Notes: generated by a model from the sequence alone, not told the origin. 64,000 bases of DNA from Clostridiales bacterium (GCA_015055625.1 SVHU01000011.1:1-64000); one strand, 5' to 3'; numbered from the stretch's first letter, positions 54,355 through 63,167 are shown. Translations and numbers: made by a program.

Positions 54355-54383
54355 ATTATACCACAAATCTATATTTGTGTCAA
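54355..54383 (-). promoter_or_regulatory. Promoter of aldehyde dehydrogenase gene
   Basis: TTGACA (54378-54383), 17-base spacer, extended -10 TGgTATAAT (hexamer 54355-54360) on the minus strand; about 117 bases of leader. Confidence 0.7.
54362..54379. promoter_or_regulatory. Candidate operator in the ALDH promoter spacer
   Basis: Perfect inverted repeat cacaaat-ctat-atttgtg filling the spacer between -35 and -10. A protein bound here would block RNA polymerase. Confidence 0.45.
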
Positions 54384-54452
54384 TAGCTACACTCAATTCC
54401 GCCTTTATATCATATTATCGACCTAAAAATATCGTTTTTCGAAACATAAATA

Positions 54453-54481
54453 TTGACAACGCCGACTAAGTATGATATTCT
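54453..54481 (+). promoter_or_regulatory. Promoter of second AraC gene
   Basis: TTGACA (54453-54458), 17-base spacer, extended -10 TGaTATTCT (hexamer 54476-54481). Predicted leader about 11 bases, containing GAGG. Confidence 0.6.
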
Positions 54482-54498
54482 AAAATTGTGAGGTTATT

Positions 54499-55308
54499 AT
54501 GGATATTAAAAAGCTTACAAGCTCAGATTTCAACATAAAATTTATAAACGCAATGCAACAGTTTTGGCCAAATGAACGCCATTTTAATTGCATAAACAAC
54601 CCCAAAAAAAACAATCTATTATTGTTTTTAAGCGATTGTACCGTAACGTACATTACTAAAGACGGTACTAAACTTATTGCCAAAAGTGGTGACGTTGTAT
54701 ATACTCCTACAAACAGCGAGTATACCGCAACCATCACCAAATTACATGATAACGGCTATACGGTAGGCGTAAACTTTTTACTTTTTGACGAAAATTTAGT
54801 CGCTACAACTTTAGAAAACGGAATAACGATATACTCAAACACCGATAAAAATGTGGAATTATTGTTTAGCAAACTCCACCAAAACGAAACGCATACGCCA
54901 TACCTTAAAAAGCGCATATTGCTTCTTCAAATACTACTCGCTCTATCCTCGTATTCTTCCCCTAGTGCTTACAGTCCATTAATCGCACCAGCCCTTAACT
55001 ATCTTGCTCAAAACCCCGAAAAAGCACCCCCAATTATAGAGCTTGCAAAAATATGTTCAGTAAGCGAAGTGTACTTTAGGAAAAAGTTTAGAGAATGTAT
55101 GGGGATATCTCCCATAGAATATCGCAACGCGTTACGGCTTGAACGCGCAAAATCATATCTTGAACGCGACGAAAAAACCATTTTGGAAATATCAGAAATT
55201 TTAGGTTACGCCACTGTTTCGCATTTTTGTCAACAGTTTAAAAAACAATACGGAATTTCTCCGCTTGCATACCGCAACGACTATAAACTAATCAACCGCC
55301 AATTATAA
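54499..55308 (+). CDS. AraC-family transcriptional regulator
   Basis: A 269-residue regulator with a cupin-like N-terminal half (KSGDVVYTPTNSEY near residue 65) and a C-terminal double helix-turn-helix (about 170-262): LAKICSVSEVYFRKKFRECMGISPIEY, then ILGYATVSHFCQQFKKQYGISPLAYR. It lies divergent to the ALDH gene, sharing a 267-base promoter region. It has the same domain plan as the AraC protein at 2660. Inducer unknown. Confidence 0.9.
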   Translation: MDIKKLTSSDFNIKFINAMQQFWPNERHFNCINNPKKNNLLLFLSDCTVTYITKDGTKLIAKSGDVVYTPTNSEYTATITKLHDNGYTVGVNFLLFDENLVATTLENGITIYSNTDKNVELLFSKLHQNETHTPYLKKRILLLQILLALSSYSSPSAYSPLIAPALNYLAQNPEKAPPIIELAKICSVSEVYFRKKFRECMGISPIEYRNALRLERAKSYLERDEKTILEISEILGYATVSHFCQQFKKQYGISPLAYRNDYKLINRQL

Positions 55309-55419
55309 ATCGTCCGCGTCTTGCGTGGGCTTTCCTCCGTCTTTCGGATTGCCTGTATACATACCGTCAGGATCATTCTTGCTTGTAAAAAACTTCTTAA
55401 TTTTATCAATTATTTTCAT
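55303..55419 (-). CDS. Candidate 38-residue micropeptide
   Basis: A 38-codon frame: an amphipathic Lys-rich N terminus (MKIIDKIKKFFTSK) then a polar, Gly/Pro/Asp tail ending KPTQDADDL. No Shine-Dalgarno precedes the ATG, but TATACT (55426-55431) lies exactly six bases upstream, the geometry seen at four other loci here; there is no clear -35. Its stop overlaps the end of the convergent AraC gene. Could be a real small protein or chance. Confidence 0.4.
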   Translation of the reverse strand: MKIIDKIKKFFTSKNDPDGMYTGNPKDGGKPTQDADDL

Positions 55420-55500
55420 ACGGTAAGTATACGCAAAGACTCAAAAATCATACTACGTATGCTTAAAATCATTACAAATAATTAAAATTCATACATATTA

Positions 55501-55541
55501 AAAGGCTTGATTTCATTATTTTGAAATCAAGCCTTTATTTT
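55501..55541. terminator. Strong hairpin terminator
   Basis: Fifteen-bp stem aaaggcttgatttca/tgaaatcaagccttt with a six-base loop and a T-rich plus-strand tail; it separates the AraC gene from the convergent dehydrogenase gene. Confidence 0.85.
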
Positions 55542-55542
55542 T

Positions 55543-56826
55543 TTAGTCGTTATAATATAAATCCAAAATATCCAAGCCAAGCATAGGTAGAAGTCTGGTT
55601 AAATTTACACGCTTTCTCATAAACGGATGATACACAAGTCCGTCATCGCACAACTTTTTGTCCACCTTTATATCATAAATAGACGTGGTTGCGCCTGCTA
55701 AGGCATATAATCTTTCAAGCTCAGTTACAGAAGGAATTTCTTCCTTAATCGCCCTTCTTATCTCTTGCCAATTTTCAGTAATAACGCTAGGATCTATTTC
55801 TTCGGTAATAGTGGGGGTATTGAGCGACATCATTTCGGGCGTGAGCGCAGGTCCGTACGCCTCTTTGATTTTATCCCAGTCAAGATTTTCCTTTCTTGCC
55901 ACCACGTTTTCCATATCGGCAACCTTGTGATAAATCTTTGCAATCATAAGCGTAGATACGCCCACCTTTTTACCATGATAATCAGCAAACTCGCCACGCT
56001 CAATTTTTTTACACTCCCAAAAATGCGAAACAACGTGCTCTGCACCCGATGCTGGTCGCGAAGTGTTTGTAAACTGCATACAAAGCCCGGACAGCACAAG
56101 CGATTCCATAATAGCCTTAACCGCTCTTTCGTCATCACAGCTAACGTAAGGCGCAAGCTCGACTATTTCTGAAAGAGCACGTCTAACAAGCTCCATAACC
56201 TTAGGACAAATATAATCGCCGTGAACAATATTTGCAATACGCCAATCCGCCATTGCTATAAACTTTGCCATCATATCGCCAAAGCCCGCTTGCTTTAGCA
56301 CCTTAGGCGCTTTTGCCAAAATTTTGGTATCCGCAATAATTATAGAAGGCTGATGACATTGATAAGAAATCTTAAACCCGTTTTTAAGAATGGGCGCGCC
56401 GTCAGATGCAAATCCGTCCATAGAAGGCGCAGTTGCAAAAATCGCAAACGCTTTATTTTCTAAAAACGTGGAATAACGGCATATATCGTTACACGAACCC
56501 GAGCCTACCGACAAAATTCCGTCCACGCGCCTAAGAAGAATTCTTAGCTCGTCTACCTCTTCCATGCGCGCTTCCTTCATATCGTCGTACACACGCATTT
56601 CTACGGTAAATCCGCTATCTATCAAATTCTCAATAATTCCATTACTTACTCGTAAAGAATTATTATCAGCAACAACCAATATTCGCTTGGGAAAACCGTT
56701 TGCGCTGAGAATTTCGCCTACCCTATTAAGGTTTCCGCTATCCACCTCTAAAGCTTTAAGATCAAAGCGGTGTTCTTTTCCGCAAGGACAATTTTGCACC
56801 GATTTTTTTAGAGCAACAAGATCCAT
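55543..56826 (-). CDS. sn-Glycerol-1-phosphate dehydrogenase (AraM/EgsA-like)
   Basis: A 427-residue iron-containing-ADH-superfamily enzyme reducing DHAP to glycerol-1-phosphate. NAD site GSGSCNDICRY near residue 105; APSMDGFASDGAP near 133; metal-binding residues in GFGDMMAKF, GAEHVVSHFWE (His) and ADYHGKKVGVSTL (His). In B. subtilis AraM supplies G1P for an archaeal-type ether lipid precursor. Start is ATG with GAGGT about 10 bases upstream. It lies near the ALDH/AraC pair but is separated by a terminator, so a shared pathway is uncertain. Confidence 0.88.
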   Translation of the reverse strand: MDLVALKKSVQNCPCGKEHRFDLKALEVDSGNLNRVGEILSANGFPKRILVVADNNSLRVSNGIIENLIDSGFTVEMRVYDDMKEARMEEVDELRILLRRVDGILSVGSGSCNDICRYSTFLENKAFAIFATAPSMDGFASDGAPILKNGFKISYQCHQPSIIIADTKILAKAPKVLKQAGFGDMMAKFIAMADWRIANIVHGDYICPKVMELVRRALSEIVELAPYVSCDDERAVKAIMESLVLSGLCMQFTNTSRPASGAEHVVSHFWECKKIERGEFADYHGKKVGVSTLMIAKIYHKVADMENVVARKENLDWDKIKEAYGPALTPEMMSLNTPTITEEIDPSVITENWQEIRRAIKEEIPSVTELERLYALAGATTSIYDIKVDKKLCDDGLVYHPFMRKRVNLTRLLPMLGLDILDLYYND

Positions 56827-56863
56827 TTTCGTTTTACCTCGTCAAGTTTTAATTTACATATTT

Positions 56864-56893
56864 ATTGTAATCCTTTAGATTCGCATAAGTCAA
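56864..56893 (-). promoter_or_regulatory. Promoter of glycerol-1-phosphate dehydrogenase gene
   Basis: TTGACT (56888-56893), 18-base spacer, TACAAT (56864-56869) on the minus strand. Confidence 0.5.
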
Positions 56894-56985
56894 TCGATTT
56901 GCTCAATCGTGCGCATTTTGAAAGATTGTAAGCAATAATACACCATTTATAGCAAACTTTAGCATCAATCGCGCAACAAACGGTT

Positions 56986-57930
56986 TTAGAGTGAACGGCT
57001 TTTAAGACGGTTTCTAAGCTCGTCTAAGGCATTTATACCCATAGTGTTAAGCCTAAACGAACGCGCCGCAACCTCCAGTATTGCAGCAAGGTTTCTACCA
57101 GGCTTTACAGGAACAATATATTTTGTGAGGCTCATTTGCAAAATTTCCTGAGTTTCGCGTTCGTCGCCCAACCTGTCGTACTCCTTATCGGGATTCCAGT
57201 CCTCTAATTCTACTACTATATCAATAACCTTTCTAGTTCTTATCGCGCTAGCTCCGTACATAGCTCTTACGTCAATAAGTCCTATACCACGAATTTCCAT
57301 AAAATGTCTGGTGGTTTCAGGGGCTTCTCCAATAAGTCTGTCGCTGATTCTCTTAATACAAACCGCATCGTCCGCAACAAGACGGTGACCGCGTTTGATA
57401 AGCTCCAGCGCAGTTTCACTCTTACCAACGCTACTCTTTCCCGTAATAAGCACGCCCACTCCGTAAATATCCACAAGTCCGCCATGCATTACTATGGTGG
57501 GGGCTAGTATTTCATTAAGATAAATGGATAACTCGTTGATAAAACCAGTGGTACGCAAACAGCTTAGCAAAAGCACTCTGTTAAACTTTTTCGCCGAATC
57601 TACAAGCTCGGGTAAAACCTCCGCGTTTGCAATTACCATACAAGGAAAATCATAAGCAAAAAGCCTTTCGCACGCAGTAATGCGTTGCTCGCTTGACATG
57701 TGTTTCAGGTACGCAACCTCCTGCTCTCCCACAACCTGCACTCGCTCTTTAGAAAAATGCTCGAAAAAGCCAGCAAGCTGAAGTCCGGGACGGGCAACGT
57801 TATAGGTTGAGATATGCATTTTTTGCTTTTTACCCTTATTAAGAACTGTAAGATTAAGCCTTTCGCAAAAGTCTTTTATCTTTACGTCCACTTCGTTTTC
57901 TTCTATTTCCATACACTTGTTTTTTTCCAT
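56986..57930 (-). CDS. hprK: HPr kinase/phosphorylase
   Basis: A 314-residue bifunctional enzyme that phosphorylates HPr on Ser46 and so controls carbon catabolite repression in Bacillota. The Walker A motif is GKSSVGKSETAL near residue 160; the HprK signature is GIGLIDVRAMYG near 210; an N-terminal substrate domain covers about 1-135. The Lys/Glu-rich first 20 residues are slightly longer than usual. It ends a run of five same-strand genes (protease, queH, uvrC, HAD, hprK). HPr itself is not in the window. Confidence 0.95.
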   Translation of the reverse strand: MEKNKCMEIEENEVDVKIKDFCERLNLTVLNKGKKQKMHISTYNVARPGLQLAGFFEHFSKERVQVVGEQEVAYLKHMSSEQRITACERLFAYDFPCMVIANAEVLPELVDSAKKFNRVLLLSCLRTTGFINELSIYLNEILAPTIVMHGGLVDIYGVGVLITGKSSVGKSETALELIKRGHRLVADDAVCIKRISDRLIGEAPETTRHFMEIRGIGLIDVRAMYGASAIRTRKVIDIVVELEDWNPDKEYDRLGDERETQEILQMSLTKYIVPVKPGRNLAAILEVAARSFRLNTMGINALDELRNRLKSRSL

Positions 57931-57974
57931 ATTTCACGCTCCGTTTTACTTAAAAACATCAATACGTACTAGAG

Positions 57975-58790
57975 TTACTCGTCAAAACAGTACTTTCTGA
58001 TAGTTTTTGCAACGCCGTCCTCATCGTTGCTCTCGCATACGTAATCGGCAACCTTTTTGACCTCTTCTCTCGCATTTGCTACCGCAACGCCAAAGCCTGC
58101 CTCTTCTATCATTCCCATATCGTTTCCGTTATCGCCAAACGCCATAACTTCGCTCTTGTCCACGCCCAAAATTTTACAAACTTCCCTAAGCCCTTCCTCT
58201 TTGCCTGCATACTTGCTAACAATTTCGAAATAGCTTCTCGACGCCATAAAATACTTAACGTCAGGTAAATTCATTTTGTCAAATTCATCAAGATAATAGC
58301 TTACCTTTTCGGGCGGAATAACCGCAAGAACTTTCAAACATTTGTGGTTGTTATTCTTCACGAAATCGGATACCTTTCCTACCTTTCTTAAAGGTACGTT
58401 ACATAGCTTTTGATAGTTAAGGTTTATGTCGTTATACTCTTCAACAAGCACCGCATCATCGCAATACACATGTACGTACTCGCCCTTGTTTTCGAAATAT
58501 TCCAAAACTTTTAGCGCGGTGTCGTGTTCGAGATATACCGAATTAAGCGTTTCGCCGTCCTTGTCTTTAATGCACGCGCCTTGCATACTTACAACGCTTA
58601 TTTTCTGATGCTCTGTTCCCAAAACTTTGGTGTACTCGACCGCCGAAATATGCATACGCCCAGTACAAATAATAAAAATTCCACCGCGCGCAACGTATTC
58701 CTTTATCGTACTTACAGTATAATCGGTAAGCCGTTTGTCGGTAGTTGCCAACGTTCCGTCAAAATCGCACAATATTACTTTATACTTCAC
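57975..58790 (-). CDS. Cof-type HAD-superfamily phosphatase
   Basis: A 271-residue type IIB HAD phosphatase. Motif 1 is DFDGTLATTDKRLT, motif 2 is ICTGRM, and motif 4 is FGDNGNDMGMIEEAGFGVAVANA; the cap domain sits between about 85 and 190. These enzymes dephosphorylate sugar phosphates or flavin/pyridoxal phosphates. The start is GTG at 58790, fixed by AAGGAGAG six to eight bases upstream, overlapping the uvrC stop by 11 bases; a longer ATG reading would overlap uvrC by 59 bases. Confidence 0.9.
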   Translation of the reverse strand: MKYKVILCDFDGTLATTDKRLTDYTVSTIKEYVARGGIFIICTGRMHISAVEYTKVLGTEHQKISVVSMQGACIKDKDGETLNSVYLEHDTALKVLEYFENKGEYVHVYCDDAVLVEEYNDINLNYQKLCNVPLRKVGKVSDFVKNNNHKCLKVLAVIPPEKVSYYLDEFDKMNLPDVKYFMASRSYFEIVSKYAGKEEGLREVCKILGVDKSEVMAFGDNGNDMGMIEEAGFGVAVANAREEVKKVADYVCESNDEDGVAKTIRKYCFDE

Positions 58791-60579
58791 TATTCTCTCT
58801 CCTTGCCTTGTAGTAGTCATACACCGAACGTACAGCACGCTTATTAAGTCCGCTAACAGCTTCTAACTCTTCCAGCGTTGCGTTGCGTATTGCATCTAAG
58901 CTCTCAAAAGCGGATATAAGGATTTGTCTTGTCTTTTTGCCAATATTAGGAATACGCTCTAGCTCGCTATACAAATTTTTAGAGCGCAAATTTCTATGAT
59001 AGATAACCGCAAACCTATGCGCCTCGTCGCGCACACGCTGTAATAGCTTTAATGCGTTATCGTCGCGTGATAAAATAACCGGCTCGTCTTTATATGGCAC
59101 GAAAACCTCTTCTTCCTTTTTTGCAAGCGAAATGACTGGAATAAACTTTCCACACTCTTTCATAGCCTCTAAAGCCACCGACAACTGACCTTTGCCTCCG
59201 TCTACAACAATAAGGTCCGGGACTTCCCAGCCCTCGTCTATCTTTTTTAGTCTGCGCGTAATAACCTCTTTCATAGATGCAAAATCATCCGCGCCCTTTA
59301 CGGTTTTTATCTTATATCTTCTATACTCGCTCTTTTCCGCCTTGCCATTGATAAAGCATACGTCAGATGCAACTTTATCAGTTCCACTAATATCCGAAAT
59401 ATCAAAACATTCGATACGTGTTGGAGTTTTTATGTCAAAAATCTCCGCAAGCCTATCCACAGCGCCAATCGTCATAGCCTTTTCTTTTTCGTTTTTAGCT
59501 ATATTTTTCTCCAAATATTCCGAAGCGTTAGTCTTTGCCATTTGTACAAGCCTATTCTTTGCTCCGATTTTCGGGAACGTAATATCCACCTTTCCCACAG
59601 AGTTTTCCAGCTGTTGTCTTAGCGGTTCGCTGTCAAACTCGTGCGCAAAACAAATCTCTTGCGGTAAAAGGGCTGGGGACGAATAGTACTGCAGTATAAA
59701 CTGCGAATATACGTCCTGAAGTTCTAGCGCAACGTCGATAATGGGATACGTTTTTACGCCAAGCATCTTGTTGCCACGCACCATTGCAACAGCTATTACT
59801 GAATACGTTCCGTCGGTTGCATACGCAAAAATATCAAGATCAGCAACGCTACCTAGCGACGCTATCGTACGCGCTTTAAGCCTTTTTAGCATATCCAGCT
59901 TGTCGCGGTACTCTATCGCGCGTTCAAAATCCTCGTTTTGCGCAAACTTCATCATTTTTTCTTCCAACACTCTTTGCGCCGTATCTTCACGCCCACCCAA
60001 AAAGCGCATAACTTCCTTGACAGTTTCGGCATATTCTTCCTTGCTTACATATCCCATACAACAGCCCTTGCACAAGCCTATGTCATAGTTTAGACAAGCT
60101 CTCGACTGCTTTTTGAGTTTTTTAGGGCACGCTCTCATTCCGTACACTGCGCGGATTACACCTACGATATCGTTTACCCTAAGTCCGTTAAAGTATGGAC
60201 CAAAGTACTTAGCCCCATCATTTTTTACCTTTCTCGTAACCTCGATTGTAGGATAATCGCACCTTGTATCAATTTTAATATACGGATCGGACTTATCGTC
60301 TTTGAGCAAAATGTTATAATACGGTTGATTTTTCTTAATAAGGTTTGCTTCCAATGCCAGCGCGTCAGACTCGGAAAGCGTAATAATATACTCAAAATCG
60401 GCAATATTAGAAACCATCGCCTGCACCTTTACGGGCTTGGGCGAATTGTTAAAATACTGACTAACTCTATTCTTGAGAATTTTAGCCTTTCCTATATAGA
60501 TAATATTACCTCCGCTATCCCGCATTATATACACACCGGGAAGAAGAGGTAAATTCTTAATTTTCTGTTTGTCTACCAT
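58780..60579 (-). CDS. uvrC: Excinuclease ABC subunit C
   Basis: A 599-residue subunit of nucleotide excision repair making the dual incision. The GIY-YIG domain begins PGVYIMRDSGGNIIYIGKAKILKNRVSQYF; a UVR coiled coil (about 205-240, KMMKFAQNEDFERAIEYRDKL) binds UvrB; the RNase H-like domain has ECFDISDISGT and VDGGKGQLS; a C-terminal helix-hairpin-helix pair follows (IPNIGKKTRQILISAF, VSGLNKRAV). The ATG at 60579 begins inside the end of queH; a 15-residue longer reading is possible but not family-like. Confidence 0.96.
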   Translation of the reverse strand: MVDKQKIKNLPLLPGVYIMRDSGGNIIYIGKAKILKNRVSQYFNNSPKPVKVQAMVSNIADFEYIITLSESDALALEANLIKKNQPYYNILLKDDKSDPYIKIDTRCDYPTIEVTRKVKNDGAKYFGPYFNGLRVNDIVGVIRAVYGMRACPKKLKKQSRACLNYDIGLCKGCCMGYVSKEEYAETVKEVMRFLGGREDTAQRVLEEKMMKFAQNEDFERAIEYRDKLDMLKRLKARTIASLGSVADLDIFAYATDGTYSVIAVAMVRGNKMLGVKTYPIIDVALELQDVYSQFILQYYSSPALLPQEICFAHEFDSEPLRQQLENSVGKVDITFPKIGAKNRLVQMAKTNASEYLEKNIAKNEKEKAMTIGAVDRLAEIFDIKTPTRIECFDISDISGTDKVASDVCFINGKAEKSEYRRYKIKTVKGADDFASMKEVITRRLKKIDEGWEVPDLIVVDGGKGQLSVALEAMKECGKFIPVISLAKKEEEVFVPYKDEPVILSRDDNALKLLQRVRDEAHRFAVIYHRNLRSKNLYSELERIPNIGKKTRQILISAFESLDAIRNATLEELEAVSGLNKRAVRSVYDYYKARRENSEV

Positions 60580-61147
60580 ACGCACATCCACAATAATTTT
60601 GTCTGTACAAATCCAGCTGAGCACTAAGCTCTATGCTTCGCTTAAATCCGTTCTTTTTCTTAAAATCGTTATGAAGCCACTTTACGCCCACTTCTTTTGC
60701 AATTCTTTCGCCTATCTCATTTATAAGCGTTGCGTTCTTGTGAGGAGATACTGACAGCGTAGAACAAAAATAATCATAGCCAAGCTCTTTTGCCTTTAGC
60801 GCGGTTGCGTAAAGACGGATATAAAAACAAATATCACATCTTTTACCACCCTCTTTTTCCTTTTCATACCCCTTTACTTTTTCGATAAAATTTTCGTTAT
60901 CATACCCGCCGTCAATCACATTAATATCAAAAAATGACGCAACCGTACTAAGATTTTGCTTTCTTTTCTCCTCTTCGTCGCTTGGCATAATGTTTGGATT
61001 ATACCAGAACAAAGTGAGGTTGCAAAGCGGTTTTACTCGCTCGGTTACCGCCGTTGCACACGGTCCACAGCAACAATGCATAAGAACTTTCGCGTCTACA
61101 CTCGAAAGTTCTTGCAACATCATCAAATTGTAATCAGGCTTATTCAT
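60557..61147 (-). CDS. queH: Epoxyqueuosine reductase QueH
   Basis: A 196-residue enzyme (former DUF208) for the last step of queuosine formation in tRNA. It carries HCCCGPCATA near residue 23, YNPNIMPSDE, CDICFYIRL and a terminal YCGCAYG, the Cys set expected to hold an iron-sulfur cluster and metal. The ATG at 61147 overlaps the protease stop by 8 bases; the longer reading of 14 residues lacks support. Other queuosine genes are not in the window. Confidence 0.92.
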   Translation of the reverse strand: MNKPDYNLMMLQELSSVDAKVLMHCCCGPCATAVTERVKPLCNLTLFWYNPNIMPSDEEEKRKQNLSTVASFFDINVIDGGYDNENFIEKVKGYEKEKEGGKRCDICFYIRLYATALKAKELGYDYFCSTLSVSPHKNATLINEIGERIAKEVGVKWLHNDFKKKNGFKRSIELSAQLDLYRQNYCGCAYGRQTEN

Positions 61148-62138
61148 TAACAACCGTAACCTTAACGTCTTGTTTTGTTGTTGTAACAATTACGTTCTTT
61201 CTGCTTGAATCACGGTTTTCATACTTGCTCATCTTTGCGATAAAATCAACTATTCCGTCCACGTTTTTACCATTAACCTTAACGATTTTATCCTCACCGA
61301 TTTTGAGCGAGTCGCCATCGTAAATTACGTCAACATCGTTAAAAGAAATCTTGATAGAGGCATTCTCTTTAGTTAAAGTATAAGCAGTTTTCTTTGCCGA
61401 AGCGTGGTTGATAGCCCTATCGTACTCGGCAAGAATAATAGAAAAAGGAACTACGTAGTTATCGGAAGAAAAATGTACCTCTTCTCCCGCGATATTATCA
61501 ACCTTTGTTCTTACACCCATACCCAAAACTTCGCCATCTTCCGTAAGTATAGGACAACCGCTCATTCCTTCTCTTACGTAAGAAGAAACGTCATAGCAAA
61601 GCAAAGAGTTCAATTTTGCATTTTCATCAAGATAATCCACAGAGTTTACAAATCCGGTTTCCGCAGTATACGTAAATCCTTCCGCATACCCCAAAGCCAT
61701 AACGTCCATTGCAACGCTAACGTCTGCAACAGCCGGCATCTTATACGATGTATCACAATCAATACTAAACACAGCTACGTCTACATATTCATTCCAAGCC
61801 AAATTTTGTGCACTATAAGTTTCGCCTTTAAACGATATTTTAACATTGCCCATATTAGAAGCCACACCGTGATAAGACGTTACAATATACGTTTTATCCC
61901 CATCGTCGTGTCTACTTTCCATAACAAAACCTGTGGAAATTTCGCTACCGACTTTTACCTTAACAACCCTGTCCTGCCAATCCAATTCTACTCTTTCAAA
62001 AGTGCCGAAAGCAGGTGGTGGTTGTAAAAAATACAACAATACGGACGTGCTTAGCACAATGAAAAAACTGATGGCAACAAACATCATTACCAACCAATAT
62101 CCGGCTATTCCTTTTTTGTGCGCGTTATCATTAATCAT
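61140..62138 (-). CDS. Membrane-tethered trypsin-like serine protease (HtrA/DegP-like)
   Basis: A 332-residue protein with one N-terminal membrane helix (about 14-37) and an extracytoplasmic trypsin-fold protease. Catalytic triad: His in TSYHGV near residue 90, Asp in EYVDVAVFSID near 122, Ser in REGMSGCPI near 194. A reduced PDZ-like segment (about 250-330, KIVKVNGKNVDGIVDFI) follows. Likely an envelope quality-control or signalling protease. Odd that it heads a unit running into queH and uvrC with overlapping genes. GGAG precedes the ATG. Confidence 0.87.
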   Translation of the reverse strand: MINDNAHKKGIAGYWLVMMFVAISFFIVLSTSVLLYFLQPPPAFGTFERVELDWQDRVVKVKVGSEISTGFVMESRHDDGDKTYIVTSYHGVASNMGNVKISFKGETYSAQNLAWNEYVDVAVFSIDCDTSYKMPAVADVSVAMDVMALGYAEGFTYTAETGFVNSVDYLDENAKLNSLLCYDVSSYVREGMSGCPILTEDGEVLGMGVRTKVDNIAGEEVHFSSDNYVVPFSIILAEYDRAINHASAKKTAYTLTKENASIKISFNDVDVIYDGDSLKIGEDKIVKVNGKNVDGIVDFIAKMSKYENRDSSRKNVIVTTTKQDVKVTVVNE

Positions 62139-62307
62139 AAATAACTTCTCCGTCTTACTTTTTCTTCAAGTATAACAAAGCTCAAATTTTGCTTTACAAA
62201 CTAAATTATAACATAATATTTACTAAATGTAAATATTTTTTTAACAACACAAAGCGAAAAGTTAGTGAAAAAGAGCAAAAGCGCCAATAAACAAACTATA
62301 AAACATT

Positions 62308-62346
62308 AAAAAAGCCAAGTTTATTATTTCAAAACTCGGCTTTTTA
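62308..62346 (-). terminator. Terminator of ung
   Basis: Stem aaaaaagccaagttt/aaactcggctttttt with one A-C mismatch near the centre, T-rich on both strands. Confidence 0.75.
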
Positions 62347-62358
62347 ATATTCTCTATT

Positions 62359-63081
62359 TTACACTCGCATAATTTTTCCCTTTGCTTGATAATACGGCGC
62401 ATCGTCTAAATTAAAATCATTGATTTTAGACCAATCAATGGGTGTTTGACCATGCTTTTTCAAAAACTCATTGGCTTTTGAAAACGGTTTAGAACCAAAA
62501 AATCCACGGTACGCGGAAAGTGGGCTTGGGTGCGCACTTTGCAAAACCAAATGGTTAGAAGATATATATTGTTTTTTAGATATAGCGTTAGAGCCCCAAA
62601 GTATAAATACCATAGGCTTTTCACGCTTGTTACATTCTTTGATAATTGTATCAGTGAAAGTCTGCCAACCAAATGCCGAATGAGATTGCGCCGCGCCTTC
62701 ACGAACGGTGAGCGTGGTGTTAAGAAGCAATACGCCCTGTTTTGCCCATCCTATAAGCGTTGTTCCCTCAGGCCTGAAGCCTAAATCACTTTCAAGCTCT
62801 TGATAAATGTTCCTAAGCGACGGTGGCATAGGGATTTTGTCGTTTACAGCAAACGCCATTCCGTTTGCCTGTCCTTTTTCGTGGTATGGGTCTTGTCCTA
62901 AAATTACTACTTTTACCTTATCATAGTCTACCGCCTTTAGCGCAGAATACACCTGATCTTTGGGCGGGAAAACAGTTTTCGTTTTATATTCCTCTTCCAC
63001 TTTTTTTAAAAGCGTAGAAAAATAAGGCTTCGCGTACTCGTCCTTAAGTACGGCGTCCCAACGGTTTCCGATAATATTCAT
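62359..63081 (-). CDS. ung: Uracil-DNA glycosylase
   Basis: A 240-residue family 1 uracil-DNA glycosylase starting base-excision repair. The catalytic water-activating motif is GQDPYHEKGQANGMAF near residue 61, the uracil-contact Asn is in LLLNTTLTV, and the DNA-intercalation loop is HPSPLSAYRGFFG near 185. GGAG lies before ATG; the promoter TTGCAA-17-TGgTATAAT is upstream. Monocistronic. Confidence 0.97.
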   Translation of the reverse strand: MNIIGNRWDAVLKDEYAKPYFSTLLKKVEEEYKTKTVFPPKDQVYSALKAVDYDKVKVVILGQDPYHEKGQANGMAFAVNDKIPMPPSLRNIYQELESDLGFRPEGTTLIGWAKQGVLLLNTTLTVREGAAQSHSAFGWQTFTDTIIKECNKREKPMVFILWGSNAISKKQYISSNHLVLQSAHPSPLSAYRGFFGSKPFSKANEFLKKHGQTPIDWSKINDFNLDDAPYYQAKGKIMRV

Positions 63082-63111
63082 TTTAATTCTCCGATTATTT
63101 TTTACGATACT

Positions 63112-63140
63112 ATTATACCACTATACGACAAGTTTTGCAA
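63112..63140 (-). promoter_or_regulatory. Promoter of ung
   Basis: TTGCAA (63135-63140), 17-base spacer, extended -10 TGgTATAAT (hexamer 63112-63117), the same three blocks as at ppdK. Confidence 0.65.
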
Positions 63141-63167
63141 TAGTTTACGTAAAAAAAATCGAAAGTG

